Assembly: GCA_964484185.1 (NCBI GenBank)
Contig: CAZAEQ010000016.1
Location: forward strand, 24,144 to 88,143
Origin: F1-120-MAGs238 sp964484185
GTDB taxonomy: Bacteria; Planctomycetota; Phycisphaerae; Phycisphaerales; UBA1924
Length of the DNA stretch: 64,000 bases
Direction: 5' to 3'
The position numbers and the translations under genes were made by a program. The notes beneath the pieces were generated by a model that saw only the letters and a list, made by a program, of their open reading frames with translations, ran no database searches and was not told the origin of the DNA. Below, one piece after another: positions 7,804 through 16,080 of this stretch (within the stretch, counting starts at the first letter, position 1; each line of letters opens with the position of its first letter).

Positions 7804-8231
7804 CAAGCCGCGCTCCTTTGCTGGGGCCTTTGCTGGGGCACTAGCTTGGCCAGGATTTCCTGTACTCGAACGAGGACTTCCTTCGCGCTGAAGGGCTTTG
7901 CGATAACTTCGATGATTCCCGTGTCGGTAAGCTCAGATACCGGAGCGAGGTAGCCGCGGGCTGTTAACAGGATCACGGGAATGTGCGAAGTGGGGGGGTG
8001 GGCCTTCACCGCAGCACAAAAATCCAGTCCGCTCTTTCGCGGCATTTGCAGATCTGAAATAATCAACGATGGGATATGGCGCAGGGTCAGCGAGAGCGCT
8101 TCTTCGCCATCACATGCTTCGATCACCTTCATTCCGGCTTTGCGCAGTTTCTCGCCAAGTACGCACCGAATGTGGTGCTCATCATCTGCGATGAGAATTG
8201 TGGGTTGACTTGTCTGACCTGTCGTGGGCAT
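7803..8231 (-). CDS. Single-domain response regulator
   Basis: Stand-alone receiver of 142 residues with no output domain. It shows the acidic pocket (IADDEHH), phosphoacceptor Asp in IISDLQMP, the Thr in VILLTARG and the Lys in VIAKPFS. AAGGTGG precedes the ATG. It overlaps the HD-GYP gene by one base, implying translational coupling. Its C-terminal tail is Gln/Arg-rich (QQRPQQRSAA). No histidine kinase is nearby, so its partner is encoded elsewhere. Confidence 0.9.
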   Translation of the reverse strand: MPTTGQTSQPTILIADDEHHIRCVLGEKLRKAGMKVIEACDGEEALSLTLRHIPSLIISDLQMPRKSGLDFCAAVKAHPPTSHIPVILLTARGYLAPVSELTDTGIIEVIAKPFSAKEVLVRVQEILAKLVPQQRPQQRSAA

Positions 8232-8365
8232 GGGACCACCTTGTTGAGAAACGCTTGTAGACCTTGCAGGATCATTTTCGGCTCATTTCAAGGACGATGT
8301 TGGATTTGAATCTATTAAACTCTCCTGCGGATTCTTCCTCTGTCCGAGAATGCGCAGGTGCTTTT

Positions 8366-8382
8366 ACCCATTTTTGATGGGT
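8366..8382. other. Hairpin in 286-nt gap 8232-8517
   Basis: Perfect 6-bp stem ACCCAT/ATGGGT with loop TTTTG in the divergent gap between the response regulator and the PEP-CTERM-like gene. Otherwise I see no gene or clear promoter in this gap. Confidence 0.3.
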
Positions 8383-8517
8383 GTGACGAGTGTGCCGTCT
8401 GTATGGTTTTGCACTCCGAAACCGAATCTCCAATGCTGGCCCTGCTCATCGACATATCTCACTTTCTACTTGCAGCACCTGAGCGGTGCAATTCCCACAA
8501 GTTCAAAGGAGATACAC

Positions 8518-9321
8518 ATGAGACACATCAAAACAACCCTGATTGCACTTGGTCTCGCGGCCTGTGCTTCCACAACGTTCGCCCAGGTCGGCACCGGCGG
8601 CACAATAACCAACGGATTCGCCTCTTTCAGCATCGGCGATTATCTCGGCACCGGCACCGGCACTGGCCCCTTGTCTGACTTCCGCGTCGGTGGCGCTGGC
8701 AACCCAGATCATCTTTACAAATCCTGGTGGTGGTTCCGCCAGGGCGCCGATTCCCGCGAAACAGCATTCAGCGGCGCAATCGCTTCATCTAACAGCGGCA
8801 GCCAGCTTCGCATCGACTATGTCTACACCGACTTCACTGCAACCATGATCTACCGCGTCACTGGTGTGAACAACGGCTTTGGCTTCCTGACTCAGCAGAT
8901 GACCATCCGCAACACCAGCGATCACGCAATTTCGGTTGATCTCTTTAACCTCAACGACATCGACTTGAACGCTTCTGCTGCCAACGACCACTTGTCCCAG
9001 ACCGGCGCCAACATCGTGCGTTTCCTCGATGCCGGCGGCACAAGTGGCTGGCGTGCTGACTACGAAGGCACCGAAGCTTTCGCCTTTGACACTACCGGTT
9101 CAGTTGAAGCTCTGCTCACCGATGGCGGCGTGACCAACCTTGCCGGAACCGGCTCAACTCGCCCCGCTGGCGACTGGGAAGGTGCGTACCAGTGGTCGAT
9201 GAATCTCGCGGTTAATGAAGCGGCAACTGCTTCGGCGACAATTACAATTGTTCCAGCGCCTGGCGCTGCGGCTCTTGCGGGTTTGGCGATGGTCGGTGCA
9301 ATCCGCCGCCGCCGCTCGTAA
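8518..9321 (+). CDS. Secreted protein with PEP-CTERM-like sorting tail
   Basis: The ATG at 8518 is selected because AAAGGAG lies just upstream and the product starts with a signal peptide (MRHIKTTLIALGLAACA, cleavage likely after TTFAQ). The mature part of about 210 residues is rich in Gly, Ser, Thr and Asn and predicted to be beta-rich. The C-terminus reads VPAPGAAALAGLAMVGAI then RRRRS: a Pro motif, a hydrophobic helix and a basic end, matching the planctomycete variant of PEP-CTERM sorting signals processed by exosortase-type systems. Function beyond export to the surface is unknown. Monocistronic, with its own terminator. Confidence 0.82.
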   Translation: MRHIKTTLIALGLAACASTTFAQVGTGGTITNGFASFSIGDYLGTGTGTGPLSDFRVGGAGNPDHLYKSWWWFRQGADSRETAFSGAIASSNSGSQLRIDYVYTDFTATMIYRVTGVNNGFGFLTQQMTIRNTSDHAISVDLFNLNDIDLNASAANDHLSQTGANIVRFLDAGGTSGWRADYEGTEAFAFDTTGSVEALLTDGGVTNLAGTGSTRPAGDWEGAYQWSMNLAVNEAATASATITIVPAPGAAALAGLAMVGAIRRRRS

Positions 9322-9356
9322 GCCGAGATTTGACGAAACATCACTTCTTTGCTGGT

Positions 9357-9390
9357 CCGCCGCGTGTAATGACGCGGCGGATCTTTTTTT
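9357..9390 (+). terminator. Rho-independent terminator
   Basis: Perfect 9-bp stem CCGCCGCGT/ACGCGGCGG, loop GTAATG, then ATC and seven T residues. It ends the upstream secreted-protein transcript. Confidence 0.92.
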
Positions 9391-9411
9391 GTGGGACAGA
9401 AGGAGAGGCGG

Positions 9412-9471
9412 ATAGGACCTATAGGACGAATAGGACTGATAGGACTTATTTGAAGGCAGTTGAGAGTTCAG
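9412..9471. repeat. ATAGGACNN nonamer array plus AGTTGAG heptamers (copy 1)
   Basis: Four contiguous 9-bp units ATAGGACNN (9412-9447) followed by TATTTGAAGGC and two 7-bp units AGTTGAG/AGTTCAG (9458-9471). The same two modules recur at 16993-17110, and the heptamer alone at 59684-59718. Confidence 0.75.
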
Positions 9472-9520
9472 GGGTTGGAGGGAATTAACATTAGATATGC
9501 ACGATGGTCACGATTCGGAA

Positions 9521-9620
9521 GTAGCACCGGCTTACTAGCCGGTGGATTTTGTTTTTCAGCGCGGGACCTGGACGTGCCTAAGACACCGACCAAATCCACC
9601 GGCTGGTAAGCCGGTGCTAC
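9521..9620. repeat. Inverted REP-like pair
   Basis: Two 29-bp arms (9521-9549 and 9592-9620) in inverted orientation with one mismatch. Each arm is itself a hairpin (CACCGGCT/AGCCGGTG around 4 nt) flanked by GTAG and GGATTT. The 42-nt spacer is unrelated. This is the arrangement of a REP doublet (BIME-like) or a tiny MITE. It lies downstream of the unknown minus-strand gene and of the plus-strand terminator. Confidence 0.75.
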
Positions 9621-9671
9621 TTTTTGAGTCAGAAACGAAAGGCGCTCACTTTTTTCAAAGGTGCTCACTTT

Positions 9672-10478
9672 TTAGGTGAGCATGTGAGCATCTTTTGATT
9701 TTGGGTCAGAAACGCGGTTTTTGGAAGAAGTGCTGGGTGATGAAGAAGTGATGGGTGCTGAGTTCTGAGTGGTGAGGGTGGAAGGGGAGCCGGATTGAGT
9801 GCTGGGGAAAGTGGGGGCGGGGCGGCCGAGGTCGTCGGAGACCGGGGGTTGGGCCGCGTAGTGGGCATCGTTTTCTGCTTTCATGGCGGCGTACTCGGCA
9901 TCGGTCATGGTGCACTTGGGGCGGGGCTGGGGTGGGTTGTGGTCTGCGAAGTGGGCGTGTTCGGGGAGGGACCAGGACCAGAAGCGTTCTTTGTCGGGCA
10001 TGACGTGGAGGTTGGAGGCGATGTTGAGGTCGATTTTGGCGCGGCGAAGGGTTGCCGCGGAAATGCCTAGCTCGCGGGCGCGGGGCATGAGGTCGGAGAC
10101 TGCGCGAGGGCCGGATAGGAGTTCGGCTTTGAGGAATTCGACCGCATCGTCTCGTTCACGGGGTATTTTAGGGGAATTTGGATCGTTCTTTGTTTGGCGT
10201 GTGACGCGAGTGCGGGAGCGTTCAACGAGGGCAAGGGCTTTGAGAAGGCCGGCGGCGGCGACCTGGTTCATGGGGTCGACATCGAGGGCTATCTGAAAGT
10301 GCTGGGCCAATTCCAGCTGCTTCAAAAGTGCCTGATTATTAAGGTATTCCTCGAATCCGGGCTCGCAGGGGAGGGGTGGAAGCTCGATGGAACTCATGGC
10401 ATAGGTGAGGTTTGCGATGAGGACATCGAATTGACTGGGAAGTTCTGGACGCTTGTTTGTGGGGTGTGTGTTTGTCAT
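9672..10478 (-). CDS. Hypothetical protein with possible winged-helix segment
   Basis: Not recognised as a whole. From the ATG at 10478 it has 268 residues. The N-terminal third is helical (FEEYLNNQALLKQLELAQHF). The middle reads AVEFLKAELLSGPRAVSDL then RARELGISAATLRRAKIDLN, which resembles the C-terminal DNA-binding segment found after RepA-like/AAA ATPases. The last 80 residues are Pro/Ser/Thr-rich and probably disordered. A TATCTT hexamer 7 nt upstream and no Shine-Dalgarno suggest a leaderless transcript. The stop codon lies within a TGCTCAC/GTGAGCA hairpin. It is surrounded by repeats on one side and a long gene-free stretch on the other. Confidence 0.6.
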   Translation of the reverse strand: MTNTHPTNKRPELPSQFDVLIANLTYAMSSIELPPLPCEPGFEEYLNNQALLKQLELAQHFQIALDVDPMNQVAAAGLLKALALVERSRTRVTRQTKNDPNSPKIPRERDDAVEFLKAELLSGPRAVSDLMPRARELGISAATLRRAKIDLNIASNLHVMPDKERFWSWSLPEHAHFADHNPPQPRPKCTMTDAEYAAMKAENDAHYAAQPPVSDDLGRPAPTFPSTQSGSPSTLTTQNSAPITSSSPSTSSKNRVSDPKSKDAHMLT

Positions 10479-10485
10479 AGTGATC

Positions 10486-10491
10486 AAGATA
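10486..10491 (-). promoter_or_regulatory. Candidate -10 box for leaderless unknown gene
   Basis: TATCTT on the minus strand, 7 nt before the ATG at 10478; fits the TANNNT-N6/7-start pattern seen at eight other genes here. Confidence 0.4.
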
Positions 10492-10514
10492 ATCTGGCTA
10501 ACAGACGCTGTCAA

Positions 10515-10931
10515 GAAAACTGTATGGTGTTTGGATGAAAATGTTGACTGAGGGGAAAAATCGCCGAATTATAGTCCTATAACCTTCTGCATTAATGAGC
10601 AAGACCCATCAAAGGCGTGAACGCATTGCCAGAGGAAAAGGATTTCCTCCGGCACCTCCATTCTTCCAAACTTGATTTCAGCCGCGGAGTCGCGGCTTGT
10701 TTCTGAGGAAGCAGCAAAGCGTCAGACGGATTTAGGTCGTGCCTTTTTGAAGACTGCGTTCCCGGAAAGTTGCCGCGTTCGATTCGCTTGAGACATTGCG
10801 AACGGGGGAAACTCAGCGGCCAATTTGCGTCAACACAAACACGCCCGAGCCTACATTCTCCAAACTCAGATGAGAGTTCTGAAGCTTCGCAAGTTCCTAC
10901 CATGTTCAAAGACTCCAAGGGAGTGCCGTGA
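10515..10931. other. 417-nt gene-free divergent region with two hairpins
   Basis: Separates the unknown minus-strand gene from the ECF sigma gene. I see no convincing gene. It contains two perfect 7-bp hairpins, GAGGAAA/TTTCCTC and AGCCGCG/CGCGGCT (both between about 10630 and 10700), and a weak TTGACT near 10544. The promoter of the sigma-kinase operon should lie here. Confidence 0.5.
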
Positions 10932-11492
10932 ATGTCCACGAATGAGTCAGACACGTTTGCGCAGTATGTCACCGATAACTACGAGGCTCTGAGGCGATAT
11001 GCAAAATCTCGTCTTCACGGGCTTGAAAGCGTCTACCAACCGACAGCAGTGCTTCATGAGGCCTATCTCAAAATTGTCATATCGTGCCAAAATAATGAGG
11101 GAAGTGCGCCCTCAGCAGCGTTATTACACATAGCGATGGAACGGATGGTCATCGATTTGGCACGGAAGAAAAAGCAACGACGAGGAGCGGAGGACAAGGT
11201 CCGCGACCACGCGGCGGATGTGGCACGGGCAACTGAACAACGATCTGCAAATGTACGCTATGACGACATTGAACGTAGAGAGGCCGCAAACGAGTGCTTT
11301 AGTACGCTGCAAGCAAACAATGCCTTGGCCGCAGAAGTGTTTGTGTATCGCAAATTCTACGACATTACTATTGAAAAGACAGCCGTTGCCCTCCAAATTA
11401 GCGAGGCAAACGTTTCTAGAAAGTTGGCCTTGGCGAGCGCGTTGCTCACCGCCTGTCTCAACAGGAAATACCCACCTGGATCGCAATCATGA
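10932..11492 (+). CDS. ECF-type RNA polymerase sigma factor, planctomycete kinase-associated type
   Basis: 186 residues. Region 2 is visible (NYEALRRYAKSRLHGLESV, then PTAVLHEAYLKI and MVIDLARKKKQRRG). Region 4 is a divergent helix-turn-helix (FYDITIEKTAVALQISEANVSRKL). The sequence resembles the sigma-70-like family common in Planctomycetes that is encoded beside Ser/Thr kinases. The start at ATG 10932 follows AAGGGAG by 8 nt. It overlaps the downstream kinase by 4 nt (ATGA), so the two are co-translated; the kinase probably modulates this sigma factor, as in other ECF-kinase pairs (inference). No anti-sigma factor is present. Confidence 0.87.
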   Translation: MSTNESDTFAQYVTDNYEALRRYAKSRLHGLESVYQPTAVLHEAYLKIVISCQNNEGSAPSAALLHIAMERMVIDLARKKKQRRGAEDKVRDHAADVARATEQRSANVRYDDIERREAANECFSTLQANNALAAEVFVYRKFYDITIEKTAVALQISEANVSRKLALASALLTACLNRKYPPGSQS

Positions 11493-13888
11493 TTGACGCT
11501 CGGTTTCAGCGAGTCTGTGCAATTATTCAACAGGTCATCGACACCGCGCCGGAGGATCAAGAGTTCTTTATACGTGAGGTCTGCGGCGACGACCCAGGCC
11601 TTGCCTCAGAGGTTCTTGCCGCGTTTAACCCCGATCCTTCAATCGCGGCAATGCTGGAATTCCATGATGTTCGACCAGTCGAAGACCCGCTCATCGGGAA
11701 GAGAGTCAAAGACTTTCAGATTGAATCATTGATCGGTAGCGGCGGCATGGGGATCATTTACAAAGCAGTCCAAATAAGCACCGGAAAGACCGTCGCACTC
11801 AAGTTCATCCACCTTCACCAAATCAGTTCCCCGTTCGGAACGGCGGGACGAATTCGATTCGAAAACGAGATCAAGACACTCGCGAAGCTCGACCACCCAA
11901 ATATCGCCAAGATACTCACAGCGGAAATTACTGAAACACCTGAAGGCTCCAGGCCGTTCTTTGCCATGGAGCTTGTCGATGGTCGCCCGGTTGACCAATT
12001 CATCACAGAGTCCAAGGCTCCAATCCTCTCGATCGTGCAACTTATCGCAGAAATCGCGGAAGCAATTGCGCATGCTCATGCGCGCGGATGCATCCATCGG
12101 GACATTAAACCTCAAAATATTCTTGTTGACTCCGAGGGTCGTCCCAAGATCATCGACTTTGGTATCGCGAAAGCCATAGACCCCCTCGGGGTTGCGCAAT
12201 CGCGCGCGACTATGACTGGTCAATCCAGTTTTCCGATCGGCACACTCACCTACATGTCCCCCGAGCAAGGAAATAAGCCAACCACTGCGGACATTCCCAC
12301 AGATGTCTACTCGTTGGGCGTAATTGCCTATGAACTCCTCGCACGTCGCCGCCCTCTTGACTTCACAAACCTCTCGCTTGGCGAAGCACTGCGGATGCTG
12401 GAGGAGAAGGATCCGCCACCGCTGCGTTCACTCGTCCCGAATATCGATCTCGATATCGAAACGGTGATCGCAAAAGCGATGGAAAAAGATCCTGTAAACC
12501 GCTATCCCGACGCCGCTCATTTGGCTGCGGACCTTCGCCGCATTCTCAATCACGAACCAATTAAAGCTCGTCCCCCGACTGCTGCGTATGTCTTTGGCAA
12601 GTTCATCCGACGCAACCCGGGACTTGCTGGGGGCGTGGCGATTGCGGTTCTTAGTCTCGCGGTTGGAACCGGCTTTGCAACACTTGGGATGCTTCGGGCC
12701 AAACAACGAGCGGAACAGAATAAGGAATTGCGGTGGGCAACTTTTGATGCGGTTGGGCAGTTGGCCCAACTTGCCATCGATCCACTTCAGCCAATGCCTG
12801 GTGAAGGGGACGCGGACCTTACGGCAGAGCAGAATATTAAAGTAGCACGCGTTCGAGTTGAATCGCTTTTGCAAACTGTCAAGACTCAAAAGTTACACCC
12901 TGAGGCAGAAGCGGCGATACTGCATGTAATCGGTGAACAGTATCTATCGCTTGGCGAAACTGAGAAGGCTGAAAGCATGTATCAGGCGGTGATCCAAGTC
13001 CATAGCCACGAACACGGAGTACAACATCCTGATGTGGCCGCAGCCAATGCAAGCCTGGCATATCTCAGACTTGGCGAATGGCGACTGGATGAAAGTGCTT
13101 TATTGCTTGAATCGGCTATCGCCACACTTTTGAGCCAGGAAAGTGATCGATGGCAAATAGAGGCTGCGGGCGCGATCGATAATCTGGCTCGTGTTCGGCA
13201 AGCTCAGGGGCGACTTTCGGAAAGCAACGGTCTATTTCAGCAAGAGCTCTCGATTCGCCGCCGATTGCAGGGAGCCAATGACATTAATACCGCTCAAGCA
13301 GAGCATAATTTGGCTTTCCTGCTAATCGACAGCGGCAAGTCCGCCGATGCTGAGCCAATCCTTCGGCGCATACTCATCGCGTTCGAGCGGACGATGGGTG
13401 TAAACAGCCGAGAGGTCGCTATCACCCTGCGCAGCCTCGGCATCTCACTTCGCGAGCAGAGCAAATTAACAGAGGCTGAGTCTGTGCTTCAACGCGCAAT
13501 TCCGATCGACATCAAAGTCTCTGGCGAGGGGAGCGAACTTGGTGCAATTCTGAGAATGCACCTTGGGGCGAGCATGATTGATCAACTTGAGCAACTTTCG
13601 CAATCGGGGACCGCAGATGATGTTCGACTGCAAGAGGCAGAGAAGCTGTTGCGGACCGCGTTCACTACGTTGAACACGTCGAGTAAATTGTCAGCAGCCG
13701 TACGCGCCGAATCACGGGCCGAGCGTGCCCGAGTTCTTTTTCACGCCGGGAAACTGGACGAAGCACGGGTGCTTCTAAAGGAAGCACAAGCCATTGCGAC
13801 AGAAATACCTGAAGTAGTGAGAATACAGCATCGGGTAAGGGTCGCGATGGCGGAAATTGAGCGGGTACAACGGTCTCTCGCCAAGTAA
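11489..13888 (+). CDS. Membrane Ser/Thr protein kinase with C-terminal TPR domain
   Basis: 799 residues. After a 70-residue N-terminal region, a Hanks-type kinase domain runs from about 75 to 350: glycine loop IGSGGMG (82-88), catalytic Lys in VALKF (about 105), HRDIKPQN, DFGIAK, and the SPEQ activation segment end. All catalytic residues are present. One transmembrane helix follows (GGVAIAVLSLAVGTGFATLG, about 380-405), then a long helical region with TPR-like repeats of about 42 residues (HNLAFLLIDSGKSADAEPIL, RSLGISLREQSKLTEAESVL). Overlaps the sigma gene by 4 nt. The TPR part is probably outside or in the periplasm and senses a partner; a plausible output is the secreted repeat protein gene immediately downstream. 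Confidence 0.93.
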   Translation: MIDARFQRVCAIIQQVIDTAPEDQEFFIREVCGDDPGLASEVLAAFNPDPSIAAMLEFHDVRPVEDPLIGKRVKDFQIESLIGSGGMGIIYKAVQISTGKTVALKFIHLHQISSPFGTAGRIRFENEIKTLAKLDHPNIAKILTAEITETPEGSRPFFAMELVDGRPVDQFITESKAPILSIVQLIAEIAEAIAHAHARGCIHRDIKPQNILVDSEGRPKIIDFGIAKAIDPLGVAQSRATMTGQSSFPIGTLTYMSPEQGNKPTTADIPTDVYSLGVIAYELLARRRPLDFTNLSLGEALRMLEEKDPPPLRSLVPNIDLDIETVIAKAMEKDPVNRYPDAAHLAADLRRILNHEPIKARPPTAAYVFGKFIRRNPGLAGGVAIAVLSLAVGTGFATLGMLRAKQRAEQNKELRWATFDAVGQLAQLAIDPLQPMPGEGDADLTAEQNIKVARVRVESLLQTVKTQKLHPEAEAAILHVIGEQYLSLGETEKAESMYQAVIQVHSHEHGVQHPDVAAANASLAYLRLGEWRLDESALLLESAIATLLSQESDRWQIEAAGAIDNLARVRQAQGRLSESNGLFQQELSIRRRLQGANDINTAQAEHNLAFLLIDSGKSADAEPILRRILIAFERTMGVNSREVAITLRSLGISLREQSKLTEAESVLQRAIPIDIKVSGEGSELGAILRMHLGASMIDQLEQLSQSGTADDVRLQEAEKLLRTAFTTLNTSSKLSAAVRAESRAERARVLFHAGKLDEARVLLKEAQAIATEIPEVVRIQHRVRVAMAEIERVQRSLAK

Positions 13889-13984
13889 TTTGTCGCAGCA
13901 ATTGAAGAGCACTTCTATTTTACGTTTTTGGCATCTGTTAGAACGCGGCAATTCGTAATACTCGCCAAACTTAAAATTGCTGAG

Positions 13985-14012
13985 GGAGTTCCGCGGACTC
14001 CATCGTTATATT
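13985..14012 (+). promoter_or_regulatory. Palindrome next to TATATT, upstream of repeat protein
   Basis: Imperfect 17-nt palindrome with GGAGT/ACTCC arms (13985-14001), 5 nt before TATATT (14007-14012). This could be an operator or activator site overlapping the promoter of the gene at 14081. Confidence 0.3.
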
Positions 14013-14080
14013 CTGGGACGCAGTGAATTGTGTCGCTGCGCCCTGACCAGAAAGAGAAAGCCCACTTGGAGGAATTGACA

Positions 14081-15751
14081 ATGAATCGAATTCGTACTCT
14101 CATCGCGGCAGCAGGAACTGCGGCGGTTCTCGTTGCGTTCACAAATCAAACGGGAGCTCAAGTCATCAATTGGGCAACCGCTGTGAACGGCTCATGGACA
14201 GTCGCTGGTAATTGGAATCCTGCAAACGTACCGGATTCAACTGGCGAGTTTGCCGAGTTTGGATTTGCTGTTCCATACACGGTTACATTGACTGGCACAG
14301 CGAGTCCGTCCGGAATAAATGTCACCAATCCGTTGGCGGCTATTAATATCATGAGGGATAGTTCGCTTCTTGTAGGTAACACGAACGCGAACAACAACAG
14401 CGGGACGATCTCAGTCTTTGGACAAAGTGGTTGGGGTGCGGGATCACTAATCTGGGCCTCGAACGCGGTATTGAATGGAACTGGTTTTGTAACACTAGTT
14501 AATAACGGTGGAAGTGCACGAATCTGGACCACCAGCAATGGTTCAGATACGGGAACCATCGGACCCGGAATCACCATCAACGGTGCTGGTTACATTGATG
14601 GAATGTTTATCAACACTGGGACCATTGCCGGTGGCGATAGTCTCGCCTCTTCCGGCCCAGTGGTTCGCGGCACCGTCACTCAACAAGGCAACGGCCTATT
14701 CAATATTGTTGGACCGAATCGACGCGCATCAATCGGCGACGGAACGGTCATCGGTGGCACAATTCAAACAAGCAATGGCGGATACATGGCAACAACTGGC
14801 AACGGTGCCATGCAAGAGGTCACATTGTCCACCGGAAGCAGGTTTGAAATCTATCGTGATCAATCCATCACGGTTCGAAGTCCAGGTATGACAAATGACG
14901 GAACTATCGCGGTTGCCGGGCAAAGCGGATGGGGTGCGGGCTCGCTTATCTGGTCGGCAGACGCGACAATGAATGGCACTGGAGTTGTTGCGCTGAATAA
15001 CAACGGAGGCTCTGCACGCATCTGGACCACTAGCAACGGATCGGATACTGGAACTATTGGATCAGGAGTCACTATCAATGGTGCGGGTTTCATCGATGGT
15101 ACCTTCATCAACAAGGGCACTATCGGCGGCGGCGATAGTCTTGTCAGTTCCGGACCAGTCCTTCGCGGAACAATGACTCAACAGGACGCTGGAAAATTCA
15201 ATGTGGTAGGTCCGAATCGACGCGCCTCAATTGGGGACGGATCCTTGATAGGAGGTTCTATTCAGACTAGCAATGGCGGATTTGTCGGAAGCGCTGGCGA
15301 CGGCGCCATGCAAGCGGTAACTTTGGCTGCGGGGAGTAGATTCGAAATCTATCGGGACCAATCAATTACGGTTCGCAGTCCGGGAATGACCAATGATGGA
15401 ACTATCGCGGTCTTCGGCCAAAGCGGGTGGGGCGCAGGTTCGCTCATCTGGTCGGCAGACGCGGTGATGAATGGTGGCGGATTCGTCACGTTGAATAACA
15501 ACGGAGGGTCCGCTCGTATCTGGACAACTAGCAACGGCTCGGATACTGGAACTATTGGACCTGGAGTCACCATTAATGGTGCTGGCTATATCGACGGAAC
15601 ATTTATCAACAAGGGCACCATCGGCGGCGGCGATAGTCTTGTAAGTTCCGGACCAGTCCTTCGTGGGACTATGAGCCAACAGGACGCCGGAACATTCAAT
15701 GTGGTAGGCCCAAATCGCCGCGCCTCCATCGGGGAAGGCTCTTTGGTGTGA
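14081..15751 (+). CDS. Secreted repeat surface protein, N-terminal part before assembly gap
   Basis: The start at ATG 14081 follows GGAGG (14068-14072) and gives a signal peptide (MNRIRTLIAAAGTAAVLVAF, cleavage near GAQ). Then come near-identical 166-residue repeats with landmarks FGQSGWGAGSLIW, NNGGSARIWTTSNGSDTGTI, TINGAGYIDG, GPNRRASIG and EIYRDQSITVRSPG. The composition (Gly, Thr, Ser, Asn; little Lys) suggests a parallel beta-helix or stalk like autotransporter passenger repeats. The reading frame hits TGA at 15749-15751, 12 nt before a run of N; the aligned earlier repeats have GGA-type codons there, so the stop is probably an assembly-edge error. It continues in the same frame at 15774. 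It follows the sigma-kinase pair. Confidence 0.8.
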   Translation: MNRIRTLIAAAGTAAVLVAFTNQTGAQVINWATAVNGSWTVAGNWNPANVPDSTGEFAEFGFAVPYTVTLTGTASPSGINVTNPLAAINIMRDSSLLVGNTNANNNSGTISVFGQSGWGAGSLIWASNAVLNGTGFVTLVNNGGSARIWTTSNGSDTGTIGPGITINGAGYIDGMFINTGTIAGGDSLASSGPVVRGTVTQQGNGLFNIVGPNRRASIGDGTVIGGTIQTSNGGYMATTGNGAMQEVTLSTGSRFEIYRDQSITVRSPGMTNDGTIAVAGQSGWGAGSLIWSADATMNGTGVVALNNNGGSARIWTTSNGSDTGTIGSGVTINGAGFIDGTFINKGTIGGGDSLVSSGPVLRGTMTQQDAGKFNVVGPNRRASIGDGSLIGGSIQTSNGGFVGSAGDGAMQAVTLAAGSRFEIYRDQSITVRSPGMTNDGTIAVFGQSGWGAGSLIWSADAVMNGGGFVTLNNNGGSARIWTTSNGSDTGTIGPGVTINGAGYIDGTFINKGTIGGGDSLVSSGPVLRGTMSQQDAGTFNVVGPNRRASIGEGSLV

Positions 15752-16080
15752 GGTACCCACCCANNNNNNNNNNCGAGCAATGGAGGCTACGTTGGCACCG
15801 CTGGCAACGGTGCCATGCAAGAAGTCACCCTGACCCCAGGTAGCAGATTCGAAATCTATCGCGATCAATCTATTACGATTCGCAATCCTGGAATGACCGA
15901 CAACGGAACGATTGCCGTCTTCGGTCAGAGTGGCTGGGGTCCGGGTTCTCTCATCTGGTCTGCTGGTTCTGTGCTTGATGGGGTCGGACTCGTTACCCTT
16001 AGCAACAATGGCGGGACAGCGCGTCTTTGGACCACAAACAATGGATCCGACACTGGGATCATCGGCTCCGGCATCACTAT
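14363..16080 (+). repeat. Tandem 498-bp coding repeats (four units)
   Basis: Anchor sequences recur exactly 498 bp apart (14423 to 14921 for the FGQSGWG codons; 14861 to 15359 for the DQSI codons). The next interval, across the N-run, is 507 bp. The last unit is cut short by the C-terminal domain. Units are highly similar, which explains the assembly break. Confidence 0.85.
15764..15773. other. Assembly gap of ten N
   Basis: Scaffold gap inside the third repeat unit. If the true unit is 498 bp, the real missing length is about one base, or the contig ends overlap and the count of ten is a placeholder. Confidence 0.95.

Noticed and set aside
10592..10972. 126-codon minus-strand frame upstream of the sigma gene
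   Set aside because: Overlaps the sigma start, no Shine-Dalgarno and no recognisable domain.
15749..15751. True stop of the repeat protein
   Set aside because: Adjacent to an N-run, frame continues beyond, and homologous units have a Gly codon there.
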